The notes beneath the pieces were generated by a model. The model saw only the letters and a list, made by a program, of their open reading frames with translations, made no database searches and was not told where the DNA came from. Shown piece by piece: positions 22,109 through 32,486 of a DNA stretch of 64,000 bases (within the stretch, counting starts at the first letter, position 1; the number at the start of each line of letters is the position of its first letter). The position numbers were made by a program, and so were the translations under genes. The DNA is taken from contig JAACJM010000156.1 of assembly GCA_013368315.1 (NCBI GenBank), positions 1-64,000 of the forward strand. The letters are read 5' to 3'. The stretch is from Tetrapyrgos nigripes (Eukaryota > Basidiomycota > Agaricomycetes > Agaricales > Campanellaceae).

Positions 22109-24202
22109 CTATTTCCTCTCCTGGATAATTGGTACGATAATCGTGCTGCGATTTGCGAATTGTTCCGGTGCTGCACCCATCACACGACCAAATGGACCCT
22201 TCCCGAAATGAAACAAGTCCTCATATATCTCGCTAAGAAAAAGCTTCAAGTAACAAATGTCCACATCCACGTCTCTCCGCAGGAAATATTCTCGAGCCGT
22301 CCCACCACCTGTACCATAGCCAATTGTGAGAATTCCATTCGATGCAGACAGACATGGGTCGCCTTGTCCTTTGGAGACACTTGGCTGATGTATTGTGCCT
22401 TTAACATAAGTATTTAAGCAATGGTATAGGTAGAAGCAGAGTAGTAGCCATACCGATGCCCAAGTCCGACATGTTGAAGCAAAAGATCCAAGCATACAAA
22501 GGTTTTGTGTACGTGCTTGTGATCTTGAACCCGTACTTGGTAGATACGCGGCCACCATCCTTATCCGGAATGTCAACTGGAATGTGAAAGACTCCATTCC
22601 CGTCCATCAAGTTCCTGCTACAAGATTTGGGTGTTAGGACGGGAGGTCGACCTCCCGTGCTGGGTGGCCGGTTCTCTAGCTCCATTTGTTCGATAGTGAT
22701 CGATTCCTTTGTCCAATCAGATTCGTTGGAATCTCCAAGAGCCTCAAAAAAGGTGGCGGTACGTTTGAGAATGGGATTGATGTGTTTAATGTCGAAAGGG
22801 ACTGGTCCTAAAGATAGAGGCACACGAGTACCCGTCTCGCAATCAACATAAACCAAAGTCGGCCGGTCCTCTTGACCTAAAGTCAACTTGCACCTTCGTT
22901 TGAGGTCATCGTCCAACTGGATATCTCCAGGGATTATCTTTAACTTGTTGTCCGTAATGAACCTCTGCCGGATCTTCTTGGAGATATCGGACTCGGAAGA
23001 GGTAGTGCGCGTGACCGGATGTTCCATGGTTGTGAACAAGATGCGACTGTTATAACGCCCTTCACATTCAGGTTGTTGGGACCTGCCAATATGTGCATGA
23101 GCATATGTACAGCATACCGTATACAAGGCAAAATAGTACGACGTACCACTGCAAATCAGGGATGCGTCTAATCAAATTCTCGTAGGTTACTTCCTTTTCG
23201 TAATCTTGCCAGACGTCCCGTAAAATCCCGGTAAGTCCCACAGTAAAATGGCCACGGGATTTGCCGTTGTGATCGCTTTCATATGAGACGTTGTTCTTCG
23301 AGCACGCCGCAAGAAGGACGTGAGAGGCGAGTCCATCATGCTCATGACCCTTTGCAGGTTTCGTAGAACGGCCCCCTGCCTCTGGCAGAGAAGAGAAATC
23401 AACCTCCTCTGACAGAGCAGAGGGATGGATTTTGTAGCCGGGTTCGAGTTTGATGCCACGGGCAACAGTATTTCTCCTTGTCCCCGAACTAGAGTGGCAG
23501 GAGTCGAGGATCACAGTCTGAAGGATGCATGCATGTGTCAACATAGGCCGCAGCAAACTGAATTGGAGACTCACGATGTTATCCTGATTCTTCTTGCCAA
23601 GTTCGGTGAGCCAATAGCCTAGCTCCCAGTCCAGAATCCCTTGTGAGTCTCGGTCAGTATTGGAACGTGGATCGAAATCATAAGGCAAGCGCATTTGAAT
23701 CTTGAAACCCTTATATCCAGGCCACCAGTCCGGTGCATCTGCCTCACCCCCGTGCCCAGCAAAATAAATGAGGATAGGGTTTTCATGCCCAATAGTTGTT
23801 TTCTTGATTAATGACTGGAATGCTTCCAAGATCTTGCCTCGAGTGGCCTTCCCATCAAGCAGCTCGACAATGTAGGTATTTGGACCATCGAAAGTCTCGA
23901 CTGTGTCGTCTTCCGGAGCCGGGACCTTCAAGGTTTGCACTAGGAACTCTTTAATGTCTGCGGCGTCGGCAACGCACCCCTGCAAGTTGTCAAAGTGCGT
24001 ACGTATGCCATCATGGGCAGTGATGTTGTGTTCGTTGTGTTTGTATTTGTCGATGCCGATAATGAGAGCAAAGAGAGGGGTTTCGCCGGTAAAGATGCTG
24101 AAAAGAGCTAAGAGCTTATGAAAGGAAACAACTTCTATAGACTTACAATGGGTCTGGGAGATCAGTGGCCATCGGTTTATCGACTGAGTCTTGAGACGAC
24201 AT
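22109..24202 (-). CDS. Caspase-like (metacaspase-type, C14) protein, five exons
   Basis: The exons (24147-24202, 23575-24097, 23147-23517, 22454-23082, 22109-22368) all join in frame with GT...AG introns of 49-85 nt, and no internal stop remains. Exon 2 opens with the caspase-fold start LFALIIGIDKYK. The catalytic His is in ILIYFAGHGG, and the catalytic Cys is in VILDSCHSSSG, brought in frame by the intron at 23518-23574. HVLLAACS and GHFTVGL follow, as in the p10-like part. Family members cleave after Lys/Arg or Asp and are linked to cell death or stress. About 300 residues follow the peptidase domain (QPECEGRYNSRILF, ATFFEALGDS, a Gly-rich GYGTGGGTAREYF) and belong to no domain I can name. 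The total is about 600 residues. The start at 24202 is chosen because it precedes a short exon with a good donor. No signal peptide is visible. Confidence 0.9.
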
Positions 24203-24239
24203 AGAGCTGTAATGAGCTTTGTCCAAGCTCTTATAGAAT

Positions 24240-24600
24240 CAATGCGGATCCAGTGACCATGGGCGTCTACAGGCGTCTACCGGGGGTGAAAGGGAGAATA
24301 TTGACAGAACCTTATCACGCCGAAAATACAAAAATATCCGCTCGGCAGAAAGGCGTACAGAAACACACTTTTTTACAGATATATCTTATATCAGTAGTAG
24401 TGATGTGATCTATCCGTCGAGCGGATATTTTTGTCTTTTCGGCGTGTATAGCTTCATTACCATCCGCTGCCATTCAATTCCGTGAAAGGGAAAACATTGA
24501 CAGCACCTTATAGCTTCATTTACTATTACCATCCGCTGCCATTCAATTCGGATCCAGTGACCATGGGCGTCTACCAGAGGGGGAGAACATTGACAGAACC
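24240..24600. repeat. Tandem/interspersed units around a small insertion
   Basis: GGATCCAGTGACCATGGGCG occurs at about 24247 and 24549. GTGAAAGGGARAA and ATTGACAGMACCTTAT recur at three spots (about 24300, 24490 and 24590). TTACCATCCGCTGCCATTCA occurs twice (about 24457 and 24525). The units carry no gene. Their value is that one of them holds the uninterrupted form of the site occupied by the 131-bp element. Confidence 0.8.
24316..24446. mobile_element. 131-bp palindromic insertion element
   Basis: The element begins CACGCCGAAAATACAAAAAT and ends with the inverse ATTTTTGTCTTTTCGGCGTG. The arms include AAATATCCGCTCG and CGAGCGGATATTT, so about 30 bp on each side are nearly complementary. It is flanked by the 3-bp duplication TAT (24313-24315 and 24447-24449). 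The neighbouring repeat unit at about 24507 reads ACCTTATAGCTTCATT with no insertion, while here ACCTTAT precedes the element and TATAGCTTCATT follows it. A 3-bp duplication suits a PIF/Harbinger-type MITE, but the terminal sequence does not settle the superfamily. Confidence 0.88.
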
Positions 24601-24619
24601 TTATACAGTCGAACATATC

Positions 24620-25601
24620 AGAATGCATAGGATTCGTTCCATAAAATCATTATGCATTATGGCATCTATGCATTCTGAGATAAGATTTGAGGGGAAAGGG
24701 CCGGTTCGTTTTGCCAAAACCTTATGCATTGTGAAATTTTCGACTGTAGCTTCATTTACTATAACATACCATTCGCTGCCTTAGCTTACAGAGCGATCGA
24801 GAATAGTAGTACATATCTAGACAATGCCGATCCATATAACGATCTCAGAGTGTGACTAGAGAGCGCAGAGAAATTGAGCAAAGAAAGGATTTAAGAGAGC
24901 AAGTAAAACGATAGAGAACGGCGGAGGTAATTTTTATACGGTGAAAGGTGTTGAAGGATAAGGCACGAACACGCTCGGAGTTGAAACAAAACCGTTAAGA
25001 AGTGGAAGCAAGCGGAAAACGCATGGCTCAAGAATGTTCTCGTGTTATCTGTTTGAGATCGAATGTTCGCATCTGTCCAGCTTTGAAAAGAGCGTCAACG
25101 ATGAACCAAACTCTCGGACGCTTCATTTCCGATATATCCGTGTGGCGAGTTGTATTCATGCGAACGCTTCTACATTATTTATGGCAATTGGTTGTACACT
25201 GACCTTTTTAGATATTTATCCAATCAAAACGCAGGCTACTATTCGTCTTCTTTGATGACATTCACCTGTACCATCTTGAGTCCTGCAGGGGTCCATCGCC
25301 GGTTATGTACCCCGCAACTGAGATTCTTGCGTGGATGTCAGCTCTCGTGATCAAATGAAAGAGGCCCAGCTATGTTAGGCCTAAGTTCAAGAACCCTCGG
25401 ACGAACCTACATCCGATTGAAGGCAGCAGTTCCAGGCACTCCAGTGATTGAGATGCTTGCGTTCACTATGACTTGAAATAGAACTGCAAGTTGAACACCG
25501 GTCAGTCCTGCAGGCAAGCTTGCTGCCATTTCATCGCAACACTCGGAAGTAAGATGTAGTAGCGTGGAGCTGCTCCAAAGAGGATGCGTACAGCAACATA
25601 G
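24620..25601. other. No supported gene
   Basis: Short overlapping frames occur at 25002-25350, all without start context, splice sites or a known domain. Confidence 0.4.
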
Positions 25602-25780
25602 TACAGTCAAATACCTCATAATGAATAGTGTTGGGAGACAGCCCAAAGCTATTCATTATGGTGGTTATTCCTTATGATATATTTTTTTGGCTGTAAACAT
25701 CAGTTTGGGAGAGCCAAAAGTGTATTTGTTATGACCAATTATTCATTATTACCTTATTCATTATGAGCTATTCTGCTGTA
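25602..25780 (+). mobile_element. 179-bp TA-flanked MITE, copy 2
   Basis: Same length and, by eye, one base different from the reverse complement of 2437-2615 (GAGCTATTC here where copy 1 gives GAGGTATTC near one end). It starts TACAGTCAAATACCTC and ends TATTCTGCTGTA, with TA at both edges. The near-identity of two copies 23 kb apart implies recent spread. Confidence 0.9.
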
Positions 25781-25916
25781 TTAGTAGCTACGACATAATG
25801 TTGGTATGATGTTCAAAGTGTTGAAAAAATAATTTCCGTTTTACTTTGCGAGTTTGAGGCTTTGCGATTTTTCCGAGGCTATAATTTTACTCAGTCCTTA
25901 CTTGCTTTAGAAACTG

Positions 25917-26467
25917 ATGCTCAGAGGGCATCAGATGGTAGTAAATAAACGTCTAATTCAAACGTACATGGAGAAATATAACGAAAATGTAACAAAGGAA
26001 ACAAGAAAGAGCCAAACTATAGTCACTGTTATTCACGATGACCCTCGCAACTCTGTCAGTCCCTCCTCCCTTCCCATGCTGGTAGAAATGCCTCGCATCT
26101 TTCTATTTGGTCAGAGACTGTTGCTAGGCGAAGATGAAGCGATGGAGTATTTGTGTAAGTACTGATGGTTGAACTTCAATGCTGCGTTGAGGACCTGGAA
26201 AGGGGTATACTGAGTGCCCGGTCTTCCAGGCAGATGCTCAAGGGCTTTGCGCATAGGACGACTAGAAGAAGACAGAGGAGAGGGAGGAACGATCTCAACA
26301 TCTTCGAGAATAATGATGTTTTGATCTTCTTTGACGATTCGGGGACAGTTTTCTTGGAGGAGAAATATGAGGCTGAGTCGGGGACCGTGACCATGAAAGT
26401 GCATAGACGAGTACGTGAGCCACAGAGTATTCCTAACCCAGGAACTATGAGTATGGGGAAAGTCTGA
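25917..26467 (+). CDS. Possible small gene, unrecognised
   Basis: Two successive plus frames (25917-26165 and 26165-26467) are open. The second has an Arg-rich patch (HRTTRRRQRRGR) and an acidic end. The opposite strand is also open over 26111-26404 with a Pro/Ser-rich reading (EIVPPSPLSSSSRPMRKALE), so I cannot decide the coding strand. Further plus frames continue to 26813 in a GC-richer stretch. I report it as a candidate only. Confidence 0.25.
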
Positions 26468-27284
26468 TGATGCGAGTGATCAGGGCTAGTGGCTGGGGTG
26501 CCACTGAAGGGGGGCTCAGGGAGACCACCTGTCCAAAAGGGGTGTGGTCTGGACAGGGTGAGGCCAGGCGTTCGAGTTGGGGCAGAGACATGCGTGGAGA
26601 GGATTTGAGGATATGGAAGGGATGGTTGGAGCTAGGCAGAGGGGGGAAGGTGGGAGTGCCACAATGTCCATTGTGGGTGGGAACATACACCCCGAGGCAT
26701 CCTTCTATAGGAGTGCGACTGCGTCACAGTGGAAGGAGACGAGACAACAAACCCAGACAAAGAAAAGGACTACTGAGCAAAAGTTGAATCACCCAGCAAC
26801 AGAAAAAGAGTGAAGTGTTCGGCAAGTATGTACTTTTATCTTTGTGCTATATTTTCATTCTTATTTGTTAGGATATGCGTCACGCTTCTCTTGTATATTC
26901 GTTTACCATTCTTGTTAGCTAAGGAATATACATATATATCGTATATGCAGTGAACCGTGGAACGTGCTCATTGAGGAGGATTCTTTTATCTGGCAAACCC
27001 CAACCAATCACTCAGTACGCATGCTCTTGCCGGTTCCTCCGTACTATCCATGCAGACGTCATTGGGATTGGATGCGCCGGCGTTTGTAAAATACTCGAAC
27101 TTGTCCGAGAAACGAGACAAATGAAAAAATAATAATAATAAACCAAGCGAGCCCAATACGAAAGACGAAAGAAAGACCAAAGGTAAAAGCCAACGAACGA
27201 AAAACCCACGACGAGTAACGAAGAAAGAGTAAGATTAAGACAAAGGGCTCGGGGGAAGGGGCTGCAGGGTGAACCCCAAGTCAC
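26468..27284. other. GC-rich open region, then AT-rich spacer; no supported gene
   Basis: 26468-26813 is open in two plus frames and one minus frame, which reflects base composition more than coding. From 26820 to 27284 nothing is conserved with other parts of the window. Confidence 0.35.
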
Positions 27285-27460
27285 AGCCGGGAACGGGGCC
27301 TATGCTGGTCAAAGTGCACTTTTATTCAACCCGTAGAAATTCAAAGGTTGACACCCGGATTATTCATTCACAGTCGACACCCGTATTTTATTCAAAGGTT
27401 GATACCTGTAATTATTCAAAGTCAACACCCACATTCATGTATATAGCTAGCTTAATCTAG
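27285..27460. repeat. Half-copy of the 31-kb inverted-repeat element
   Basis: The sequence CAAAGTGCACTTTTATT followed by repeated GTAGAAATTCA and GTCGACACCCG words matches one arm of the inverted repeat at 31255-31874 (right arm, from about 31655). Only one arm is present here. Confidence 0.75.
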
Positions 27461-27505
27461 TAAGGTAAGCCAAATTTAGTAGTTCCCACAATACAAGTCT
27501 TGTGA

Positions 27506-27601
27506 CTTATCACCTGATTCAACCATGTCGTGCGCTGTTCACCTTGGGCAGCAATGCATATATAGGGAGCGCCCCGCCTTCGGGGACGCCATTCCCGATA
27601 C
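27506..27601. repeat. 96-bp repeat, left copy (3 mismatches to 28646-28741)
   Basis: Starts CTTATCACCTGATTCAACCA and ends CCATTCCCGATAC. It stands directly against the truncated end of the minus-strand gypsy fragment, and an almost identical copy in the same orientation stands directly against that fragment's LTR. It is too long to be a target-site duplication. Confidence 0.9.
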
Positions 27602-28645
27602 ATAGTCGTCATGACTGAACCAACAGGGAATGGGAGTGTTTCCAAGTTGGATGAAATAACGAGGGTCTACAACTGCCACGTAACATGGGGATACGCTTTC
27701 AGGGGATATCTTTATTCAGAGATATTCAAAGATGGTTACTTCACCTTTGGCCCACATCCTCTTGTTTAGTTTAATCCAATGGTTGTCGAATGCGACAGTG
27801 TGTTTCTGTATTGTGTCATTAACGTGTTGTGAGTAGTCCTTGAAGCTGTTTGGGTCTGATTCTTCAATCCTGTAGCGGTATTCTGGTGGGGGTCGGATTC
27901 GTAGGTTGTTCAAGAATGGTTCGAAATTGAGAGCCAGTGCGTATGATTGAGGGTTTTAGGATTTCAATTACAGAGTCAGTTGACCACCCTACTCGAATCG
28001 GCGAGTCTGGTTTTATGTCTCGAAACTGTGTAGACAGGGGATGACTTCGTGCAACAACTCCTCGAGCTTGTTCACGCCGGCCGACCTGTGAGGCTCCTCA
28101 CACAGGGTAGAGATGATGGGCTTGGGGCACCGTAAGGGAAGGATGGGAAAATCGGAAGGTAGTCGTTTAATACGATGAAAGAATTTGTGTTGAGTTGTGA
28201 GGTCTGTTTGTGAGGTGGGTGTAAGAGAGTCTGTTCAAGTGTCAAGAACGTTGTCACTTAGCAATAACCACAGATAGATTGACGAGTTACAGACGAGACG
28301 ATATCGAGAAAGAGGAAGAAAGATAGGGAGAGAAAATAGAGAAATAGTACAAACAAGTAGAGGATGAGTAGCTGACTATACTCAACACTGCACTGTGCTG
28401 AGAGCGGAGTGGAGACGAAGTGAACAGACTAAGGAACTAACTACAGGTCCTTTGGTATATATATCTAAGAAGTGAATTGGGAATAAGTGAATAATTGGGA
28501 ATGTCCATGGAGATAGGAATTGGAGGAGATAAAAGGTGAATATGTCAGATCAAGTGATGGTAACCATAGACAGAGAATATGATGATGAGAGAAGTGAATA
28601 GTAGTCCGTGGAGATAAGAAATGAATAGATCGGCGATTCGTGACA
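27602..28645 (-). mobile_element. Truncated Ty3/gypsy fragment with 5' LTR (406 bp)
   Basis: Minus orientation. The LTR at 28240-28645 starts TGTCACGAATCG and ends CGTTCTTGACA (read on the minus strand). It has a TATA-like ATATATATACC and shares family blocks with the solo LTR at 3806-4323. Downstream of it (28239 to 27602) lies leader sequence, then a reading ending FDNHWIKLNKRM and KGEVTIFEYL. That reading matches the first open frame of the gypsy relic at 47.85 kb (LDNHWIKLNERT and KGEVTIFEYL). It stops in the middle of the homologous region (after TTCAGTCATGACGACTA). A TGA follows FEYL where the 47.9-kb copy has CGA. This fragment links the LTR family to the chromodomain gypsy element. 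Confidence 0.85.
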
Positions 28646-28741
28646 CTTATCACCTGATTCAACCATGTCGTGTGCTGTTCACCTTGGGCAGCAATGCATA
28701 TATAGGGAGCGCCCCACCTTCGGGGATGCCATTCCCGATAC
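28646..28741. repeat. 96-bp repeat, right copy
   Basis: Same sequence as 27506-27601 apart from three transitions (CGTGTGCTG, CCCCACC and GGGATGCC here). It contains ATGCATATATAGGGAGCGCC, a possible TATA element. Confidence 0.9.
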
Positions 28742-30212
28742 GCAGGCGAGGCCATGGAGACTATCAACAGGTAGATTATTTCTAAGCAATCAACACACCC
28801 AACGTTGTCGTATTCGGATTGAGAGTGCTGTGGACATCATTAGCTTGTTCAGCTCAAGCTGATGACAATTTACATACATATAAGCCAGTCTCCTTATGTT
28901 GACAAGGTCCACAGTAGAGCAGTTAACAATGTGATGCTTTTCTATTTTGAATACCAACACTGCTGACTTCAAGGTAGTATTTTAAAGCTACTTTATAAAA
29001 ATCTAATCATCGCTGTAAGTGCCACTCTGTATTTCATCCATCTCTACTATTTACTTCCCATGCAGGACCCCAGGGCTGTCCATGCATATCTCATACGCCT
29101 CCGTGGCTCATATAATTTGCGCAGGACCTCAGGGCTGTCCAATGCTTACTCTCCACACATTTGTGTTTCATTTCTTTCATCTTTGTGTTTTCCTCTTGTT
29201 TCAATTTCTCTTATATGGCTTCAATTCCCCTCTCATTTTCTCAATCTATCTCCATACGTGTTTCTATTCTCTGTTTCTATTTCATGTAATTCCATACTTA
29301 TACCCCCAAGAGACTCGTTCCATTCATTCTTCATCATTTCACTCTCATTCACGAGTCTCTTGGGTACGCAGTACATTCTCTTTGTCTTTTTACTCTCATT
29401 CATAATTATCACAGTACTAGTTATTTCTCGAGTTACCCTCCTGCCTCTCCCATTTAGATTATTCCAGTATTTACTGTATACATCTCGTTTCCTCCATGCA
29501 ATTATACCCAGGGGAATCATTTCCAGGCTCCCCGTGATTCCCCTATACTCTTTGTCCTGAAATTCTCTCGAACGATGCTGCAAGATGATTAGAGGTATTT
29601 AACCGGTTTTCAAGTCAAACACCCGATGATTTGAAACAGGTCGAAAACAGGCTAACACATCAAAGATAACGTGACCTTTTTTCTACGTTAAAGATGCAGG
29701 AGAAGGCTGTGTAGGAACACGTGTGTGATCATGTGAAATTGGCGTGATTTTTTCTTAGAAACAGAAGGATCCTACAAACCCTCTACTTAAAAGTATCAGG
29801 AATTTGGAAAGACCTTTTGGGCAAACGCAAATGACAAATTTATGCCTGGCGCTGGAGCTCCTCCATATGGCTGTTTGGCCTCAAATCGGTCCCATATGGA
29901 GTAGACCCGGGCAAGCAAAAATGGCACTGAAAAATCCGAAATTTAAGTTTGCACAGAGATCTTTGGAAATACGCAACGCCACCCAAGGGGGTTTGAATGC
30001 TTCTACCAGTCATGTGATCTTATACATATATATTGTACAGACTCCATGGTATCTGTTAATGATTCAACTATGTGATGTGATTCTTTTGTGATTCTGTTGG
30101 TCTTGGGTGAAGAAAGAGGGTCTAGGTGTAACAAATCTGATTCAGTGGAGTCACTCTCAATTAGTGAAGTAATTCTGGCAGTCTTGAATGGGGCCTAGTT
30201 TCATTCTGGTCT
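28742..30212. other. Non-coding; a 14-bp perfect stem
   Basis: Pyrimidine-rich sequence at 29040-29580 is open in two plus frames but reads as hydrophobic low complexity, so I do not call a gene. CCCAAGAGACTCGT (29305-29318) pairs perfectly with ACGAGTCTCTTGGG (29351-29364) around a 32-base loop. AGGACCYCAGGGCTGTCCA occurs at about 29064 and 29122. Confidence 0.45.
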
Positions 30213-31080
30213 ACCACTAAGCTCAAAAAAAGTGATAAATATCTAATAAAGCATCATATGCAAATGATAAATAATCAGAGTTTGACCATCTGTTGAGGAA
30301 TGAAAAAAGAACGAGACATACAAAGGTGCAATGCAGGCTGTAAAAGTGGTTCCCATGATCAGTGCAGGAGAGGTATTTTGGCTGATCCCACCCAAACAGT
30401 GGTTGAGTCAGAGCATATGTGAGTGGTTGCAGGCACCAAAAACTGAGTGTCAGATCTATAAGGTGAAAGAGAAAAGGATATAGATAGGTGTGGTTGCATT
30501 GAGATAGAGCTCCCATGCACAGGTGTAGCTCACTATATACAAGACTGTGGCCTATCTCTGTTCTGGTATACCACTAAGCTCAAAAAAAGTGATATATATC
30601 AAATAGAGCATCATATGCATATGATAATAGTGAAAATTTGACCGTCTGTTGAGGAATGAAAAAAGAACAAGACATACAAAGGTGCAATATGCACTGTAAA
30701 GGTTGTTCCCATGCAGGAGTGATCACACCCGGTGGTTGAATCAGAATATATGAGAGCCACTGGGTTGAATCAGCATGGTTACAGACCTCAGAAATCGGGT
30801 GTCGGATCTATAAGGTGAAAGAGTAAGGGAGATAGATAGGTGTGGTTGTGTTGAGATAGAGCTCCCACACACAGGTGTAGCTTACTATATACTACTAAGC
30901 TCTAAAAAGGTGATAAATATTGAATAAAGCATCATATGCAAATGATAATAATCAGAGTTTGACTGTCTGTTGAGGAATGAAAAAAGAACGAGACGTACAA
31001 AGGTGCAATGCAGGCTGTAAAAGTGGTTCCCACGATCAGCGCAGGAGAGGTATTTTGGCTAGTTTTGGCTGATATCACGC
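30213..31080. repeat. Three tandem units of about 320-360 bp
   Basis: Units begin at ACYACTAAGCTC (30213, 30570 and 30891). They share GAATAAAGCATCATATGCA-type sequence, TTTGACCRTCTGTTGAGGAA, AAAGAACRAGACRTACAAAG and GAGATAGAGCTCCCA. The third unit breaks off near 31080. No open frame is conserved across the units. Confidence 0.9.
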
Positions 31081-31254
31081 ACTAGACATCAAGTCTATTA
31101 TAGCATCTCTTCAGGGAATTATTTTTTGCACAATCTCTACATATTAGGCTTAAGTATAGACCTAAAAGCTAATGAGTTTACTGACAGTAACACCCTTTCC
31201 AGAAGCCATAAATGTCTGGAATTGTGGGATGAGATGCATCTGACAACAATGTCA

Positions 31255-31874
31255 TCATAGCTGAGACCATATCAGCAGAACATGTCAGCAAATTAGATGA
31301 AATCAAATGAATACGGGTCTCGATCTTCAGTAAATACCGGGTGTCCACTCTGAATTTCTACGGGTGTCAAGTATGAATTTCTACAGGTGCATAGTAATTT
31401 CTATGGGTGTCGACTATGAATTTCTATGGGTGCACAATAAAAGTGCACTTTGGACAGCATAGAAAACAGCTAAACCAAGTTATGGAGCCTGTGATTCTAG
31501 TCTCTGAACGAGACAGATATGTTAGTCCTTGGGTAAGCAAGTCCGTGTTTCTTCTTTTTAAAAAAAATCTTGTTTCCTATCCTCTAGCTTCCTTGCCCTT
31601 TTATTTTCCTTCCTCATCTTTATTATCATTGTCCTGGTGCTGGTCCCTATGCTGTCCAAAGTGCACTTTTATTGTGCACCCGTAGAAATTCATAGTCGAC
31701 ACCCATAGAAATTACTAGGCACCTGTAGAAATTACTATGCACCTGTAGAAATTCATACTTGACACCCATAGAAATTTAGAGTGGACACCCAGTATTTATT
31801 GAAGATCGAGACCCGTATTCATTTGATTTCATCTGATTTGCTAACATGTTCTGCTGATGTGGTCTCGGCTATGA
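31255..31874. repeat. 620-bp inverted-repeat (fold-back) element
   Basis: Arms of about 215 bp face each other around a centre of about 180 bp. The left arm starts TCATAGCTGAGACCATATCA, and the right arm read inward starts TCATAGCCGAGACCACATCA. Each arm carries short tandem words of the form GAATTTCTAYGGGTGTCRA and ends at GTGCACTTTGGACAGCATAG. There is no coding potential. One arm alone is found at 27285-27460. A clear target duplication was not found. Confidence 0.88.
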
Positions 31875-32486
31875 TTGTTGAAATGGCGCATTGATAATAT
31901 GCAGTCATCAAACATCAAAGATGTTGTTAACTGCACAGCATAACTGCGGCACAACAGCATCTATCAGTATTTGATAGATTAATCATATGTAGTTATTAGT
32001 AGTCATACGTACAGCTTTATAGCATGGTAATCTGTAGCCACATTTGTAAAGGTATATAAGGACTACTAGAAAGTCCCCAAAATAACAAGTTTCATACTTA
32101 CTCTTATCGCTCTAACAAGCCTCTAACAGCTCTAACAAGCAATTACTCATCCCCAGGTAAGTATGGGGTTGCCACTCCGCTTTTAGTGTACATACTGTAC
32201 CATGCCTGCTCATCAGGTTATGGGCCCTGGAGGCCCTTGATCAGCACCCTTGTTGGCAGCAGGTCATAGACTCCTACTACCTGGATGTCGCCTTCAATGG
32301 CTGACATAGTGCCAACAGCACAAGACTCTGTCTCTGCAGCAGTTGTTAAATGCACTCAGGGGTATTGTCACTGTCTGGCGCACTTGTTGCAGCCTGTTTA
32401 CTTCGTTCAGCGCACCTTTGTAGCTGCCACATTTTGCATTAGGATGAATGCTGACAGATGACTTTATTCCCAGATATTTTTGTAAA

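Noticed and set aside
22160..24121. Plus-strand open frames opposite the caspase-like gene.
   Set aside because: They are antisense shadows of well-supported, spliced exons.
26468..26813. Long GC-rich open frames on both strands.
   Set aside because: Open in several frames at once with no motif; best explained by composition.
29019..29583. Three long overlapping frames, two plus and one minus.
   Set aside because: Pyrimidine-rich low complexity explains them; no domain, start context or introns.
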